DNA of 64,000 bases from DASYTH01 sp035762905 (lineage in GTDB: Bacteria; Actinomycetota; Actinomycetes; Mycobacteriales; Pseudonocardiaceae), in assembly GCF_035762905.1 (NCBI RefSeq), contig NZ_DASUCC010000171.1:4569-68568 (forward strand), written 5' to 3'. The notes under the pieces are model-generated. The model did not search any database, was not told where the DNA came from, and saw only the letters and a list, made by a program, of their open reading frames with translations. Below are positions 51,655-60,552 of the stretch, in pieces (positions within the stretch are counted from its first letter, which is position 1; each line of letters starts with the position of its first letter). A program made the translations under genes and the position numbers.

Positions 51655-51805
51655 CCTCCGCCCGAAGACCACCCTGCCAGCCGCTGCCCCGAAACCCCCA
51701 CACCCCGGCCCGGACGACCATCAGGCTCCCGCAACAAGCACCGCGCCACCCCGCCACAACGTCGGCAATACCACCACCGCGACCAGCAACGACAACCGAC
51801 CTACG
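51655..51805 (+). pseudogene. C-terminal tail of another transposase (remnant)
   Basis: One frame reads GRPSGSRNKHRAT and, after a one-base shift, RHNVGNTTTATSNDN. This resembles the GRPxGSKNRHxAxRHDVGK tail found in a group of actinobacterial IS transposases. Only the tail is present, lying directly outside the IS3 remnant. Confidence 0.4.
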
Positions 51806-51954
51806 GGTTAAACGACAAACTAACGACCCGACGTGCACGTCCATGGCCGGCACCGAGGTCGAGGCCGATCGGACACCTCTAGATCTCATCGCGAATCGTG
51901 TATCTCCCGGGCGTTGGTCGCCCCTGTGCTCATTGCAGTCGACACCGCACCTGT
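51806..51954. promoter_or_regulatory. Upstream region of the protease gene (no clear motif)
   Basis: This stretch must hold the promoter of the protease pair, but I cannot point to a convincing -35/-10 pair. Confidence 0.25.
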
Positions 51955-51966
51955 GGGGAGACACAG

Positions 51967-52911
51967 ATGAGAAGCAGCAACGGAAGACGTCGAAGAACAC
52001 TCGCACTGACACTCGTCGGTGCCACTGCCGCGGTCCTTAGCTCGCTGAGCACTGGTCCCGCGGCCGCGACGCCGGTAGTGCCGCAGCCAGACGGCCTCAG
52101 GATGGTCAACGGTGCGGGCAAAAGCGTTACATTGCCTGCAGCCGCAGCAAACATGCTGAGATTCGCGGCCGGCCATTCCGGTAGTGCGGGAAAGGGGGAC
52201 GCCGCGAAGGCGAAGCCGGACGCGGCTGTGCCGAACACCGTCATCCCTCCCGATGGGCGGGTGCAGGAGGCCGTGCCGGCCAGCTATCCATGGGGCGCCA
52301 TCGCGCACCTGGCAACCAACAAGGGCGACTGCACCGGATTCATGCTCAGCCGAGACGTCCTGGTCACTGCGGGGCATTGCGTGCACTGGAACGGCAGTTG
52401 GGTTACCTCCTACACCGTCACCCCAGGTCGGACCGGTGGCAGCGCTCCGTTTGGCAGCTGTAGTGGCGGCATCAATGATGTCTGGACGACCTGGAACTGG
52501 ATTAATGGCTACCCGACCGACCACGACTACGGGCTGGTCAAGCTGACCTGCGACATCGGTTATTCCACCGGATGGTTCGGCTGGTGGTACCACACCGGCG
52601 AGAACTTGGCGAACCAGTACTTCTATGTTGAGGGCTACCCGGTTGACAAGCCGGAGGGGACGATGTGGTGGGACGGCGACTACACCTATTCGCAGACCCC
52701 CAACAAGCTCTGGTACTGGATCGACACCCATAACGGGCAGAGCGGATCGCCGGTCTACCACTACAACTCCGTGACCCCCGGGCTGTGCGGCGGCTGGTGC
52801 GTGACCGGGATCCATACCAATGGTGTCGCCGGCACGAACCCGGCGAACAGCGGCACCCGGTTCCGGCCGGACGTTATGTCGTTCATCAACTACTGGATCT
52901 CGCAACCATGA
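51967..52911 (+). CDS. Secreted trypsin/V8-like serine protease (S1 family)
   Basis: The ATG at 51967 is chosen because GGGGAG (51955-51960) lies 6 bases before it and it gives a good signal peptide (RRRRTLALTLVGATAAVLSS, then GPAAATPV). 314 residues. The catalytic triad is visible: His137 in VTAGHC, Asp187 in HDYGLVKL and Ser259 in GQSGSPVY. Several cysteines (GDCTGFM, GHCVHW, LCGGWC) could form disulfides, as expected outside the cell. It resembles glutamyl-endopeptidase-like S1 proteases of actinomycetes. About 100 residues between signal and protease core may be a propeptide. It lies 79 bases before a subtilase gene on the same strand, so the two may be co-expressed. Confidence 0.9.
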   Translation: MRSSNGRRRRTLALTLVGATAAVLSSLSTGPAAATPVVPQPDGLRMVNGAGKSVTLPAAAANMLRFAAGHSGSAGKGDAAKAKPDAAVPNTVIPPDGRVQEAVPASYPWGAIAHLATNKGDCTGFMLSRDVLVTAGHCVHWNGSWVTSYTVTPGRTGGSAPFGSCSGGINDVWTTWNWINGYPTDHDYGLVKLTCDIGYSTGWFGWWYHTGENLANQYFYVEGYPVDKPEGTMWWDGDYTYSQTPNKLWYWIDTHNGQSGSPVYHYNSVTPGLCGGWCVTGIHTNGVAGTNPANSGTRFRPDVMSFINYWISQP

Positions 52912-52977
52912 ATGGTGCGGCCGGGCCGGGACCACCCCGCGCCCGGTCGCTGCAGAAATATCAGACCGGAAAAAACC

Positions 52978-52983
52978 GGAGGA
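52978..52983 (+). promoter_or_regulatory. Ribosome binding site deciding the subtilase start
   Basis: GGAGGA, 7 bases before ATG 52991. It favours that ATG over the TTG codon immediately in front of it. Confidence 0.75.
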
Positions 52984-52990
52984 TTGATTG

Positions 52991-54319
52991 ATGTCCTTGT
53001 TGAGAAAGCTGTGGAAGATAGTCTGTGCTCTGCTCGCCAGATGGGGTCTGTGGTATTGTCGCCGACGTGACTTGATGTCGCCGGTGATCGGTGTCGACGG
53101 CGCATGGGTGCGACCGGGTGAGGTTCTCGTCGACACCGCCTTCGAAGACAGAATAGCCGACCGGCTACGTGAGTTGGGTGGCAGGCCCTACGTGCCGTCC
53201 GGCGACGAGGGCGACTGGCGGCAGCATCCATTGGCGCCCGAATACGGGGATGTCAATGCTCGGCTGGACGAGGCTGAACTCGGATGCCGCCTGTGGGTGG
53301 GATTCTCTACTCGGCGTGCGGTCGATTTGGTGCGGAAGCGCAAGCTGCCCGGTGTGCACTTCAACAGCGTGTTTTTCGGCGAGAGCATCCTTGGCTACTA
53401 CCAGGGTGGGCCGAAAGGGTTCGCGATGCCGATTCCTGGGCCGCCACAGCCTCCTACGCCGTACACGGGGGGTAGTACAGTCAATGTGGGGGTGTTCGAC
53501 ACCGGTATGCCTGACCAATGGAAAACCCACTACCCGGCCCTGGCGAACACAGTCGACGTGGGATCGACCACGCCGCCAGATCTAGACCCGGTGGGCAGCA
53601 ACATGGTTGTCGCGTTGCACGGGTGCCACGGTCTGTTCATCTGTGGCCTGATCGCTCGCCAGCACCGGGAACTGGGCATCGAATCACGCCGGGTGATACA
53701 CCTCACCGGAGAAGTCGACGACGTGAAGGCGGGCTTGGCGATCGTCGCGTCGAACGCGGCGGTCCTCAATCTCTCATTCGGTGGCTACCTCCCGGGAAAC
53801 TCGATCTCGATCGCCCTTGGGAACGCGGTGAACCACGCGGTGCAGAACGATCAGGTCCTGGTCGCCGCCGCCGGAAACGACGGTAGCCACAGAAAGGAGT
53901 CGGCGGACCACAACCGCCCGTTCTGGCCCGCGGCGCACTCGGCTGTGATCGCGGTCGGCGCGTTCGACTCGACCAACAACGACCTCGCGCCCTTCACCAA
54001 CCGGGCAGATGTCTACGCACCAGGCGTGGGTCTGTTCAGCATGCATGCGAAGGAGCCGCAGGGTTGGCACAACCCGCCGGGGGGGCAGAATCCGCCCGGC
54101 GTCTACCAAGGCTGGGCCAAATGGAGTGGCACCTCGTTCGCGACGCCGGTGGTGGCCGCCGAGATCGCCTACGAGACCGCCGGTAGCACCGGCAGTCGCC
54201 GGCTGGCGGCCCAGAAATGGCTCATGAAGCAGCATGAGATCCCGAACTGGCCAGGCAAGCTCGGTACGGCAATGAAGGGCAGGCAGATGGATCCCGCTCC
54301 AGTGCTCACCCAATGGTGA
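52991..54319 (+). CDS. Subtilisin-like serine protease (S8) with unusual histidine motif
   Basis: 442 residues from ATG 52991. Catalytic residues read from the sequence: Asp170 in VGVFDTGMPD, His213 in CHGLFICGLI, oxyanion Asn296 in VAAAGNDG and Ser382 in WSGTSFATPVV. The usual HGT-x-x-AG around the histidine is changed to HGLFICG, with Leu for Thr and Cys for Ala. There is no standard signal peptide. The N-terminus has one short hydrophobic stretch with basic residues (LWKIVCALLARWGLW), so the protein is cytoplasmic or weakly membrane-bound. Residues 30-160 form an unassigned N-terminal region. It is convergent with the CHAT gene, with only 4 bases between the two stops, and co-directional with the S1 protease. 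Confidence 0.9.
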   Translation: MSLLRKLWKIVCALLARWGLWYCRRRDLMSPVIGVDGAWVRPGEVLVDTAFEDRIADRLRELGGRPYVPSGDEGDWRQHPLAPEYGDVNARLDEAELGCRLWVGFSTRRAVDLVRKRKLPGVHFNSVFFGESILGYYQGGPKGFAMPIPGPPQPPTPYTGGSTVNVGVFDTGMPDQWKTHYPALANTVDVGSTTPPDLDPVGSNMVVALHGCHGLFICGLIARQHRELGIESRRVIHLTGEVDDVKAGLAIVASNAAVLNLSFGGYLPGNSISIALGNAVNHAVQNDQVLVAAAGNDGSHRKESADHNRPFWPAAHSAVIAVGAFDSTNNDLAPFTNRADVYAPGVGLFSMHAKEPQGWHNPPGGQNPPGVYQGWAKWSGTSFATPVVAAEIAYETAGSTGSRRLAAQKWLMKQHEIPNWPGKLGTAMKGRQMDPAPVLTQW

Positions 54320-54323
54320 CTTC

Positions 54324-57011
54324 CTACGCGCCGAAGCAGACGAAGCTCGCGGCCGCGGCGAATACACCGTCGTCGCCGGGATCGACCGTGGCGCGAGCGG
54401 TGCACAGCGCCTCTGCGCAGGAAGTTCCGCGGCGGAGATAGTCGTGCAGTGACATCATCAGGGGTTGAGTGTCTACATCAGACACGGGGCTGATCGTGGC
54501 GATCACCGTGCGAGCACCGAGGGTCAGCAACGCGGAGACGAGGCCGATAACCTCGTCTCCCGCGCGGATTGCCGTGATCCCCGACTGGCAAGCCGGCAGT
54601 ATCACGGTCCTCGGCGCCCGGGAGAGGTGTTCGAGGTCGTACACCGTCAGCGGGCCGTCGACCAGTTCGAGCGCGGACAACAGAGGATTGTCGGTGCGCA
54701 AGTGGCCGTGCGCGGCGATATGGGCCAGATTCGTGCCGTCGAGTGCCGCGAGCACCGCCGGGACCGTGGCATCGGCGGCGAGAAAGGTCCGAGCTGTGGG
54801 CAACCGTGCGGCGAGCGCGGCCACCTCGGCCTGCGCGGCCGGCAGACCCGGCCCGGCGGCGAGCAAGGTGTCCCCGCCGTCGTTCGCCGGCGACCGCACG
54901 GCACGCAGCCACGCCGCCGCCGACGGCGAGACCCTGACCGGCACGTCACACAGGCTGGGGAGCAGGCCCCACGGCACCGCGTGCAACCCGGCCGTTGGGA
55001 CCATGACCAGCGGGCGTCCGGCGATCTCGCCGCGAATCGGTCCGAGCAGGAGATCGTCGAGCTCACGGCCGGCGGACGCCGCGGCGGCGCGGACCACCGC
55101 GCGCCCGCGCCGCGTGCCGAACGCCAGGGCCAGCGTGCGCAGCGCGGCGGTCGCGGTGTCGAGTGCGGCCGCTATCGCCGTGGGGGAGCCGACTTCGTGT
55201 GCCCGGCAACGCCCGCGCCGCAACGTCACCGCACGCAGGGTGCCGTCGTGCCGGACGAACTCGACGAGCACGACGTCGCCGAGCGCGTCAGCGAGAGCTG
55301 ATGGCGTCGGCGGTGGGCTTCCGGGGCGGTGCAACGGGCTGTGCGCGACCCGGCTCGCCCGCACGACGCGTTCCTCGGCCGCGCGGCGCCCCGCCACCCG
55401 CCGGGAGCCGGTGTCGCCCGCGAGCCGCGCCCGAGTGTCCTCCGCAGTGAGCCTGCGCAGCTCGGCGAGGGCATCAGCGAGGTCGGGGTCTTGGGGTGGC
55501 TTCACCGGCCGCAGCCGCATCGTGCGTGCCCGGGCGCGCTCCGCCCAGACGAGGATGCTACGGGCGTCGCGGGCCGCGTGTGCGAGTCCGAGGCCCAGTG
55601 TCGCGAGCTCCGTGCCGAACGCCGAGACGTGCACCCGCATTTCGGTGGCTCCCAGCACCGCCTGACGACGTTCGACCAGTGCCAGGCCTGCCCGAAGCGC
55701 GGACAGCGCGCCCCGCCGGTCACCTCGGGCGAGGCGAAGCAGCGCCTGGGCGTGCCAGCCGCGTACCCGGATCTCGAGGGTGCCGCTCAACCGCGTGGGG
55801 CCGGCCCGCGCCAGCACCCGCTCGGCCGTAGCGAGATCACCGAGACGCGCCGCGACCCTGGCGGCGATGAGGGTGGCATCCAGCTCGGCGACCCGCCACC
55901 CGCTGGCTGCCAGCTTGGCCGCACACACCAGAGCGGCCCGAACCAGCGCCCGCGATCCGGTCCCGTTCGCCTCCGCCGCACGGAGCGCGACCAAGCGGGC
56001 GAGCGCCGCCCAGCCGGGCCGTCCCTGCCGGGTAAACGCGAGTTGGGCGACTCGTGCCTCCTGCTCCGCGGCATCGGCGTGACCAAGCGCGGCGGACGCC
56101 TCGGCGAGCCACAGCTGCGCCTCGGCGAGGTCGACCCGCTGTCCGGTGGCACGCAGTTCGGCGACCGCACGTTCCGCAGTATGTCGCGCGTCGTCGAACA
56201 GGCCGACGGACAGCAGTACCTGGCAACGCTCGAGCAGCCGCTGGCTCGGCCGGTTCCGCAGCTCGGGCACAAGGTCGGCCCGGTCGTAACTGGCGAGCGC
56301 GGACGGAGCATCGCCGTTCAGGGCCGCGACATAGCCCAGGTTGCACTCGGACTCGGCCACATGCACATCCCGCTCCAGCGTGCGCCACAACGTGATCGCC
56401 CGGCGGAAGTCCGCGTCCGCGGCGGCCAGCGCCCCGCCGTATGCGTGCAGCAGCCCGCGATTATTGTGCAACCTGGCCTGCCAGAGCAGGTCACCGGCGC
56501 GGCGCAGTGCGGGCAGGGCCTCTGCATAGCCAGCGAGCGCGTCGTCGAGCCGCCCGGTTCGCTGCAGTATCAAGGCTCGCTGGCACGCCAGCCGCACCGC
56601 GGGCAGACCGGACAGTTCCCCAGCCGCGCGGTCCGCCTCGGTCAGCGCTGACCGCGATCTGCCGCGATCCAACAGAATGAACGCGAGGCTCATCCGGGCT
56701 TCGGCACCGATCTGCGTGAAACCGGACCGTGCCGCGACCCGGATGCCCATCCGCATCCGCGCCTCGGCCGAGACAAGGTCGCCGAGCTCGCGGTGGGCAA
56801 GGCCGGCGGCCCGGTGCGCAGTCGACATGGCCGCCACATCACGCTCGACACGTGCCGCTATCGCAACCGCGTCGGCCTCGGCCAGTGCCAGTCGAGGGTC
56901 ACGCCCAACCAGGTCGAGCGCAGCCGCAGCTCGCTCAACCGCCGGGCTTCCCGCCGCTGAAGCGATTGTGGCCACCGGGAAAGACTGCCAGATAAGGACG
57001 CAAGACCGCAC
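54324..57011 (-). CDS. TPR-CHAT domain protein (caspase-like cysteine protease)
   Basis: About 895 residues from GTG 57011; GTG 56975 is an alternative start and neither has a strong ribosome site. Residues about 30-480 are Ala/Leu/Arg-rich helical repeats of TPR type (for example AEARMRMGIRVAARSG, CNLGYVAALNGDAPSALAS). Residues about 600-895 are the CHAT domain, a clan CD peptidase related to caspases and separase. The catalytic pair is visible: His768 in IAAHGHLRTDNPLLS and Cys808 in VILPACQSG. CHAT proteases act in bacterial signalling and conflict systems, with TPRs sensing or binding a partner. It is the last gene of a minus-strand operon after a sigma factor and a 160-aa protein, separated from the latter by 13 bases. 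Confidence 0.92.
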   Translation of the reverse strand: MRSCVLIWQSFPVATIASAAGSPAVERAAAALDLVGRDPRLALAEADAVAIAARVERDVAAMSTAHRAAGLAHRELGDLVSAEARMRMGIRVAARSGFTQIGAEARMSLAFILLDRGRSRSALTEADRAAGELSGLPAVRLACQRALILQRTGRLDDALAGYAEALPALRRAGDLLWQARLHNNRGLLHAYGGALAAADADFRRAITLWRTLERDVHVAESECNLGYVAALNGDAPSALASYDRADLVPELRNRPSQRLLERCQVLLSVGLFDDARHTAERAVAELRATGQRVDLAEAQLWLAEASAALGHADAAEQEARVAQLAFTRQGRPGWAALARLVALRAAEANGTGSRALVRAALVCAAKLAASGWRVAELDATLIAARVAARLGDLATAERVLARAGPTRLSGTLEIRVRGWHAQALLRLARGDRRGALSALRAGLALVERRQAVLGATEMRVHVSAFGTELATLGLGLAHAARDARSILVWAERARARTMRLRPVKPPQDPDLADALAELRRLTAEDTRARLAGDTGSRRVAGRRAAEERVVRASRVAHSPLHRPGSPPPTPSALADALGDVVLVEFVRHDGTLRAVTLRRGRCRAHEVGSPTAIAAALDTATAALRTLALAFGTRRGRAVVRAAAASAGRELDDLLLGPIRGEIAGRPLVMVPTAGLHAVPWGLLPSLCDVPVRVSPSAAAWLRAVRSPANDGGDTLLAAGPGLPAAQAEVAALAARLPTARTFLAADATVPAVLAALDGTNLAHIAAHGHLRTDNPLLSALELVDGPLTVYDLEHLSRAPRTVILPACQSGITAIRAGDEVIGLVSALLTLGARTVIATISPVSDVDTQPLMMSLHDYLRRGTSCAEALCTARATVDPGDDGVFAAAASFVCFGA

Positions 57012-57024
57012 CCTCGTTCACGTA

Positions 57025-57507
57025 TCAGAGCAGCAGCAGCGAGGTCACCACCATTAGACCGTGCGGCTCGACCCGCACGACGAACTGTGTTACGCCGGAA
57101 GGCACACGCTCGAAGACGAACCGACCGCTCGGCTCCGCGAACACCCGGCGGGATGGGCCGTCATGTCCGGTGGACCGCAAGTCCACCCGACGCGGGCCAG
57201 GTGGTGCCAGCCATCCCTCGATCCGAGAATGGCCTTCACCCACCGCCGAGATGGTGGCCATGATCGTGAGACTGTCGGCCTCGAAAGTCACCGCTCGCGT
57301 ATTGGCACTCACCCGGGCGCCGGCCGCGGTGACGTCCTCCTGAAGTCGTGCGACCTCGAATTCCATGGCTTCTAGGCCAATCGCGAAGAGCGCCCGGTCA
57401 TCGAGGTCCGGCGGAGGTGGGTCGACGATGTCGCTGACATCGCGTACCTGCTGGAGAATGGCTTCATCGAGTTCGTCGAGCGGCAGGTCGGCGGGGTCGC
57501 TGCTCAT
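57025..57507 (-). CDS. 160-aa protein with beta-rich C-terminal domain, partner of CHAT
   Basis: The ATG at 57507 overlaps the sigma-factor stop (ATGA), which fixes the start and suggests translational coupling. The N-terminal third is acidic and helical (LPLDELDEAILQQVRDVSDI). The C-terminal half is beta-rich (RIEGWLAPPGPRRVDLR, PSGRFVFERVPSGVTQFVVR), similar in pattern to carboxypeptidase-regulatory/transthyretin-like folds. No catalytic motif or signal peptide is seen. Its place between a sigma factor and a CHAT protease suggests a regulator or substrate of either. I do not assign a function. Confidence 0.8.
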   Translation of the reverse strand: MSSDPADLPLDELDEAILQQVRDVSDIVDPPPPDLDDRALFAIGLEAMEFEVARLQEDVTAAGARVSANTRAVTFEADSLTIMATISAVGEGHSRIEGWLAPPGPRRVDLRSTGHDGPSRRVFAEPSGRFVFERVPSGVTQFVVRVEPHGLMVVTSLLLL

Positions 57508-58106
57508 GCCGCGCACCATTCGGGGTCGGCGAGCAGCATTGCCCGCAGCTTGGCGAGGCAGCGGCCACGGGTCGGACCGATGCTGCCGTGCGGCATGCCC
57601 AACGCCTCGACGATCGCGGCGTAGTCCGGGCGCTCCGCGTATGCGACAAGCGCCAGCAACGTTCGGCACCGTTCGGATAGCCTGGCGAAATGGCGCCACA
57701 GCGTGCGATCACGCTCGTGCGTGAGCAGCCGGTCGTCCGGTGCGGGGGCATCGTCCGGGGCGTCGTCCAAGGCTTCGTGGCCAGGGTTGGCACTCTTACG
57801 CCGTCGTGCATTGACCCGCCACGCCTCGCGCTTCGTCGCGCGCACCAGCCAGCTAGTGAGCGCGAGTGGTGAGTGGATGACCGCCAGCTGTCGCACCAAT
57901 TCCAACCACGTCGTCTGCACCGCGTCGGCGGCATCGTCGTCGCTAAGTCCCTGCGACCGCGCGACGCGCCACAGCAACGGGTTCAACTCCCGTACCACGC
58001 TGTCCAGCGCGCTGAGGTCACCTTCCTTGGCGCGGGTGAGACAAGCGGCGAGCCGCTCGATCCGCTGCAAACGCAGGTCGGCACCGGAGGGATGTTCGGC
58101 ATTCAC
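57504..58106 (-). CDS. ECF-like sigma-70 family RNA polymerase sigma factor
   Basis: 200 residues from GTG 58106, chosen because GGGAGG lies 7 bases before it. Region 2 is visible as PLLWRVARSQGLSDDDAADA and VQTTWLELV, and region 4 as DYAAIVEALGMPHGSIG with RGRCLAKLRAMLL, with a helix-turn-helix layout. The spacing fits extracytoplasmic-function-type factors. It is the first gene of the operon with the 160-aa and CHAT genes and probably drives its own operon and perhaps the divergent gene at 58331. No anti-sigma factor is visible nearby. Confidence 0.9.
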   Translation of the reverse strand: MNAEHPSGADLRLQRIERLAACLTRAKEGDLSALDSVVRELNPLLWRVARSQGLSDDDAADAVQTTWLELVRQLAVIHSPLALTSWLVRATKREAWRVNARRRKSANPGHEALDDAPDDAPAPDDRLLTHERDRTLWRHFARLSERCRTLLALVAYAERPDYAAIVEALGMPHGSIGPTRGRCLAKLRAMLLADPEWCAA

Positions 58107-58113
58107 TGCAACG

Positions 58114-58119
58114 CCTCCC
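58114..58119 (-). promoter_or_regulatory. Ribosome binding site fixing the sigma-factor GTG start
   Basis: GGGAGG on the minus strand, 7 bases before GTG 58106. A TTG upstream in the same frame overlaps it and is therefore unlikely to be the start. Confidence 0.75.
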
Positions 58120-58330
58120 AATCATCACGGAGACGGTGTCTCCGCCCAACCAACCAGGCTAGATGTTGGCACCGTCAAAGGGGACACCCCCCGGCTGCCG
58201 GATACACACTCCGCGTTCGCGTGATTCCCCGCCGTACACGAGGTGGACAACGTGTATCTCCCACCCCGGCGCCCACCCTTCCATCCAAACGCGGCCACAC
58301 ATCCGAGGCAGCCACCGGATTGGAAGAAAC

Positions 58331-58663
58331 ATGAAGCACCTGGTCGGAAAGACGTTCTGGGGAAAGGCCGCTGGTGTGGTGGGCATGGCGGCGGCCGCGT
58401 CCGGCGGCGTCGCCGCCGCGGTCGTCACCGGGGTGCACGAGACGGTACAGAGCAGCGGACGGGGGTTCAAAACCGCGTTCAACGACAGGCTCGCTCGTCT
58501 TGATCTCGCCACGGCCGCGACCGAGGCCGCGGAATTCGGCGACGTGTACATCGCACCGGCCGCCGAGAAAGCCAAGCCGATCGTGAAGAAGGCCGCTGCG
58601 ACCGTGGCTACGGCGACGCTGACCGTCGTCACCCAGGGACTCTTCGGCGCCGGTAATTCGTGA
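58331..58663 (+). CDS. 110-aa small helical protein of unknown function
   Basis: The ATG at 58331 has GGAAG about 5 bases before it. 110 residues with two Ala/Gly/Val-rich hydrophobic segments (AAGVVGMAAAASGGVAAAVV at about residues 13-32 and AATVATATLTVVTQGLFG near the C-terminus) separated by a charged amphipathic middle (FNDRLARLDLATAATEAAEF). It could insert in a membrane. It is divergent from the sigma-factor operon with 224 bases between, so both may share a control region. I do not recognise a family. Confidence 0.6.
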   Translation: MKHLVGKTFWGKAAGVVGMAAAASGGVAAAVVTGVHETVQSSGRGFKTAFNDRLARLDLATAATEAAEFGDVYIAPAAEKAKPIVKKAAATVATATLTVVTQGLFGAGNS

Positions 58664-58752
58664 CCACCAGGGGTACCACCGTAAGGAGGGTCAGCGAAAA
58701 CGTCGAGCTGCTTCGCATTACAGGGCACACCGAACCGCCGCGACAGGTGATT

Positions 58753-59715
58753 TCAGGCGTTGCCGAGGAGCCACGACACCCGGCCAACCTCCGTGCCCTC
58801 GTAGAGGCGGCGATCGGGTATGCGCCGTGCCGGCGGGCATCGGGGAGGGAAGTGCACCGACAGGGCGAGGCGGATCCGGCGCGGGCCGGTAGAAGGCCGT
58901 CAATCACCAGGGTCCGGCCGGACACCCTGGCGGGGACCAGCCACAGCCGGCGCTTCTCGTCGAACCTGGCGTTGCGGGTGTGTTCACCCAAGAGCTCGCG
59001 CCACTCCTCGGGAACTTCAAGAAAGACCCGGGATCCGGCCGGCAGCCGGCCGACCAACTCTCCAAGGCCATGCGGCGGGCGTGGTCGGAGGGCACCGGGC
59101 ATCACGAACGGCAGGGCCTCCGGGGACGGATCGCTGACTATGATGTTGAAAGTTGCGCCACGTCAGGTGTGTTGTTCTCGCGGATGAACAACCGGAAGTT
59201 GTCGAAGTCGAGGAAACTGACCGGATCCGGAATTGGTTTCGCGTCCGTTGCCGACCAGTCCGACGAAGCAGTAGTGCCCCGGTGCCGGCTTCTCCGCGGC
59301 GGGCCAGGTGATCGCATCGGACACGGTGCACCCCACCGGTCGGCACGGTCGGCAACAGCGCCGGGCCGATGTCATGCCAGAGGTCCGGGGTGACCAGAGT
59401 GGCCACTTCGGACCAGAACACCCGGGCCTCGACATCGGTCGCGGCTGTACCGCCCTGGTTGAGCACCCGGACGTAGAGAAAGTTGTCGTGACCGGTTTCG
59501 GCGGTGTGGCCGAGGGTGTTGCTGTTCACGGTGCCGCCGCTGACGCCGAAGGCGGCCTGCGGATCCGCGACCGGCGCCGGAAGCAGGATGATGTCTGGGC
59601 TCGCCGAGATCGCCCCGGCGTGCGGTTCACCGCTGTCGCCGACGAAGTTGCGGAGGTAGACGTCCGGGGTCAGGCCGAGCACGTCGCCGTCGATGATCGC
59701 CCGCAGGTCCGGCAT
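58753..59715 (-). pseudogene. Heavily frameshifted gene of unknown function
   Basis: Pieces in several frames join to one protein starting MPDLRAIIDGDVLGLTPDVY (ATG 59715): LRNFVGDSGEPHAGAI and HDNFLYVRVLNQGGTAATDV, then TVSDAITWPAAEKPAPGHYC with FVGLVGNG (shift near 59322), PVSFLDFDNFRLFIRENNT (shift near 59242), TWRNF, NIIVSDPSPEALPFVMPGAL (shifts near 59165-59150), EVPEEWRELLGEHTRNARFD and finally RLYEGTEVGRVSWLLGNA with stop at 58753. At least five frameshifts. It looks like a surface or secreted protein with CARDB-like beta domains (VRVLNQGGTAATDVEARVFW). Confidence 0.75.
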
Positions 59716-60552
59716 CACCCCGACCCGTGCGGCCGACCGAGCCGCATAGAGGAGTCCTCCACGATCCGGAGGGAAGCTCAGCCGTTCGTGCCGAACCTGG
59801 CGGCGAACGAGATCGCCGAATGCCACGGCAAGATCGATGAGTGCTGAACCGGCTCGAAGCCACCATCCGGCGGGCCGAACCCGTGCTCGGCGAACTGGCC
59901 GGCGTCCTAACCGCGAGTTCAAGGTGGCTCGTCGAGCCCCGATCGAGGCCGAGATCGGTTCTCCCGGCCCACCCCTCGGCGGTCCCGGGCTGGGCGGGGT
60001 CGGGATTCCCAAGGCGCCGAACCAGGTCGGCGGCCTGGACCGCACCTCCGGTGCGAACACCCTGATGTGCCCCGAGCATTCCGGTGGAGCACGGTGCAGC
60101 ACTGTCGCTCGGCTCGACCAGACCCGCCGACTACCGCGCACCGGCTGGTGTCCCGAGGTCGGGCGCGTTCGGCCCGTCCGATCAATGATCAGTCACGCCA
60201 AACCGATCCGGCGCCTGCGTCCCCGCGTGGGACGGCAGCGGCCGGCAGCGGCCCGTCACGCCTTCCGGGCACCGGACCTGGCACTGGCGGAACCAGATCC
60301 CTGGTGTCCGCACCCACGGGGCCCGGCCCCTCGGTGATCGAATCGCTCCGTTGGCCCGCGGGATCCGGGCCGGGCCGTCGGGCGGCGCTCGCCAGCCCGG
60401 CCGAACCACGATCGTTTGGTCAACGAGCCGGCCCCGGGGGCGGGCGGCGACGCACCGGCCGGCCAGCCCGGTCGAGGCGGCCCGCTCGACGGGTCCGCGG
60501 CCGGCCGGCGCGCGTTCGGTGGCTGGACCGGGACCCTCACTCCGCTGGTCAC
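59716..60552. other. Intergenic stretch without recognised gene
   Basis: Open frames exist on both strands but none shows a conserved motif, ribosome site or natural composition. The part at 60200-60540 is rich in short GC runs. I see nothing convincing here. Confidence 0.5.

Noticed and set aside
55329..56651. A 440-codon plus-strand frame opposite the CHAT gene
   Set aside because: The minus strand carries recognisable TPR and CHAT motifs with catalytic residues; this frame has none.
59017..60141. A 374-codon minus-strand frame as an intact protein
   Set aside because: Only its middle part is conserved-looking; the rest of the same protein lies in other frames, so it is part of a frameshifted pseudogene.
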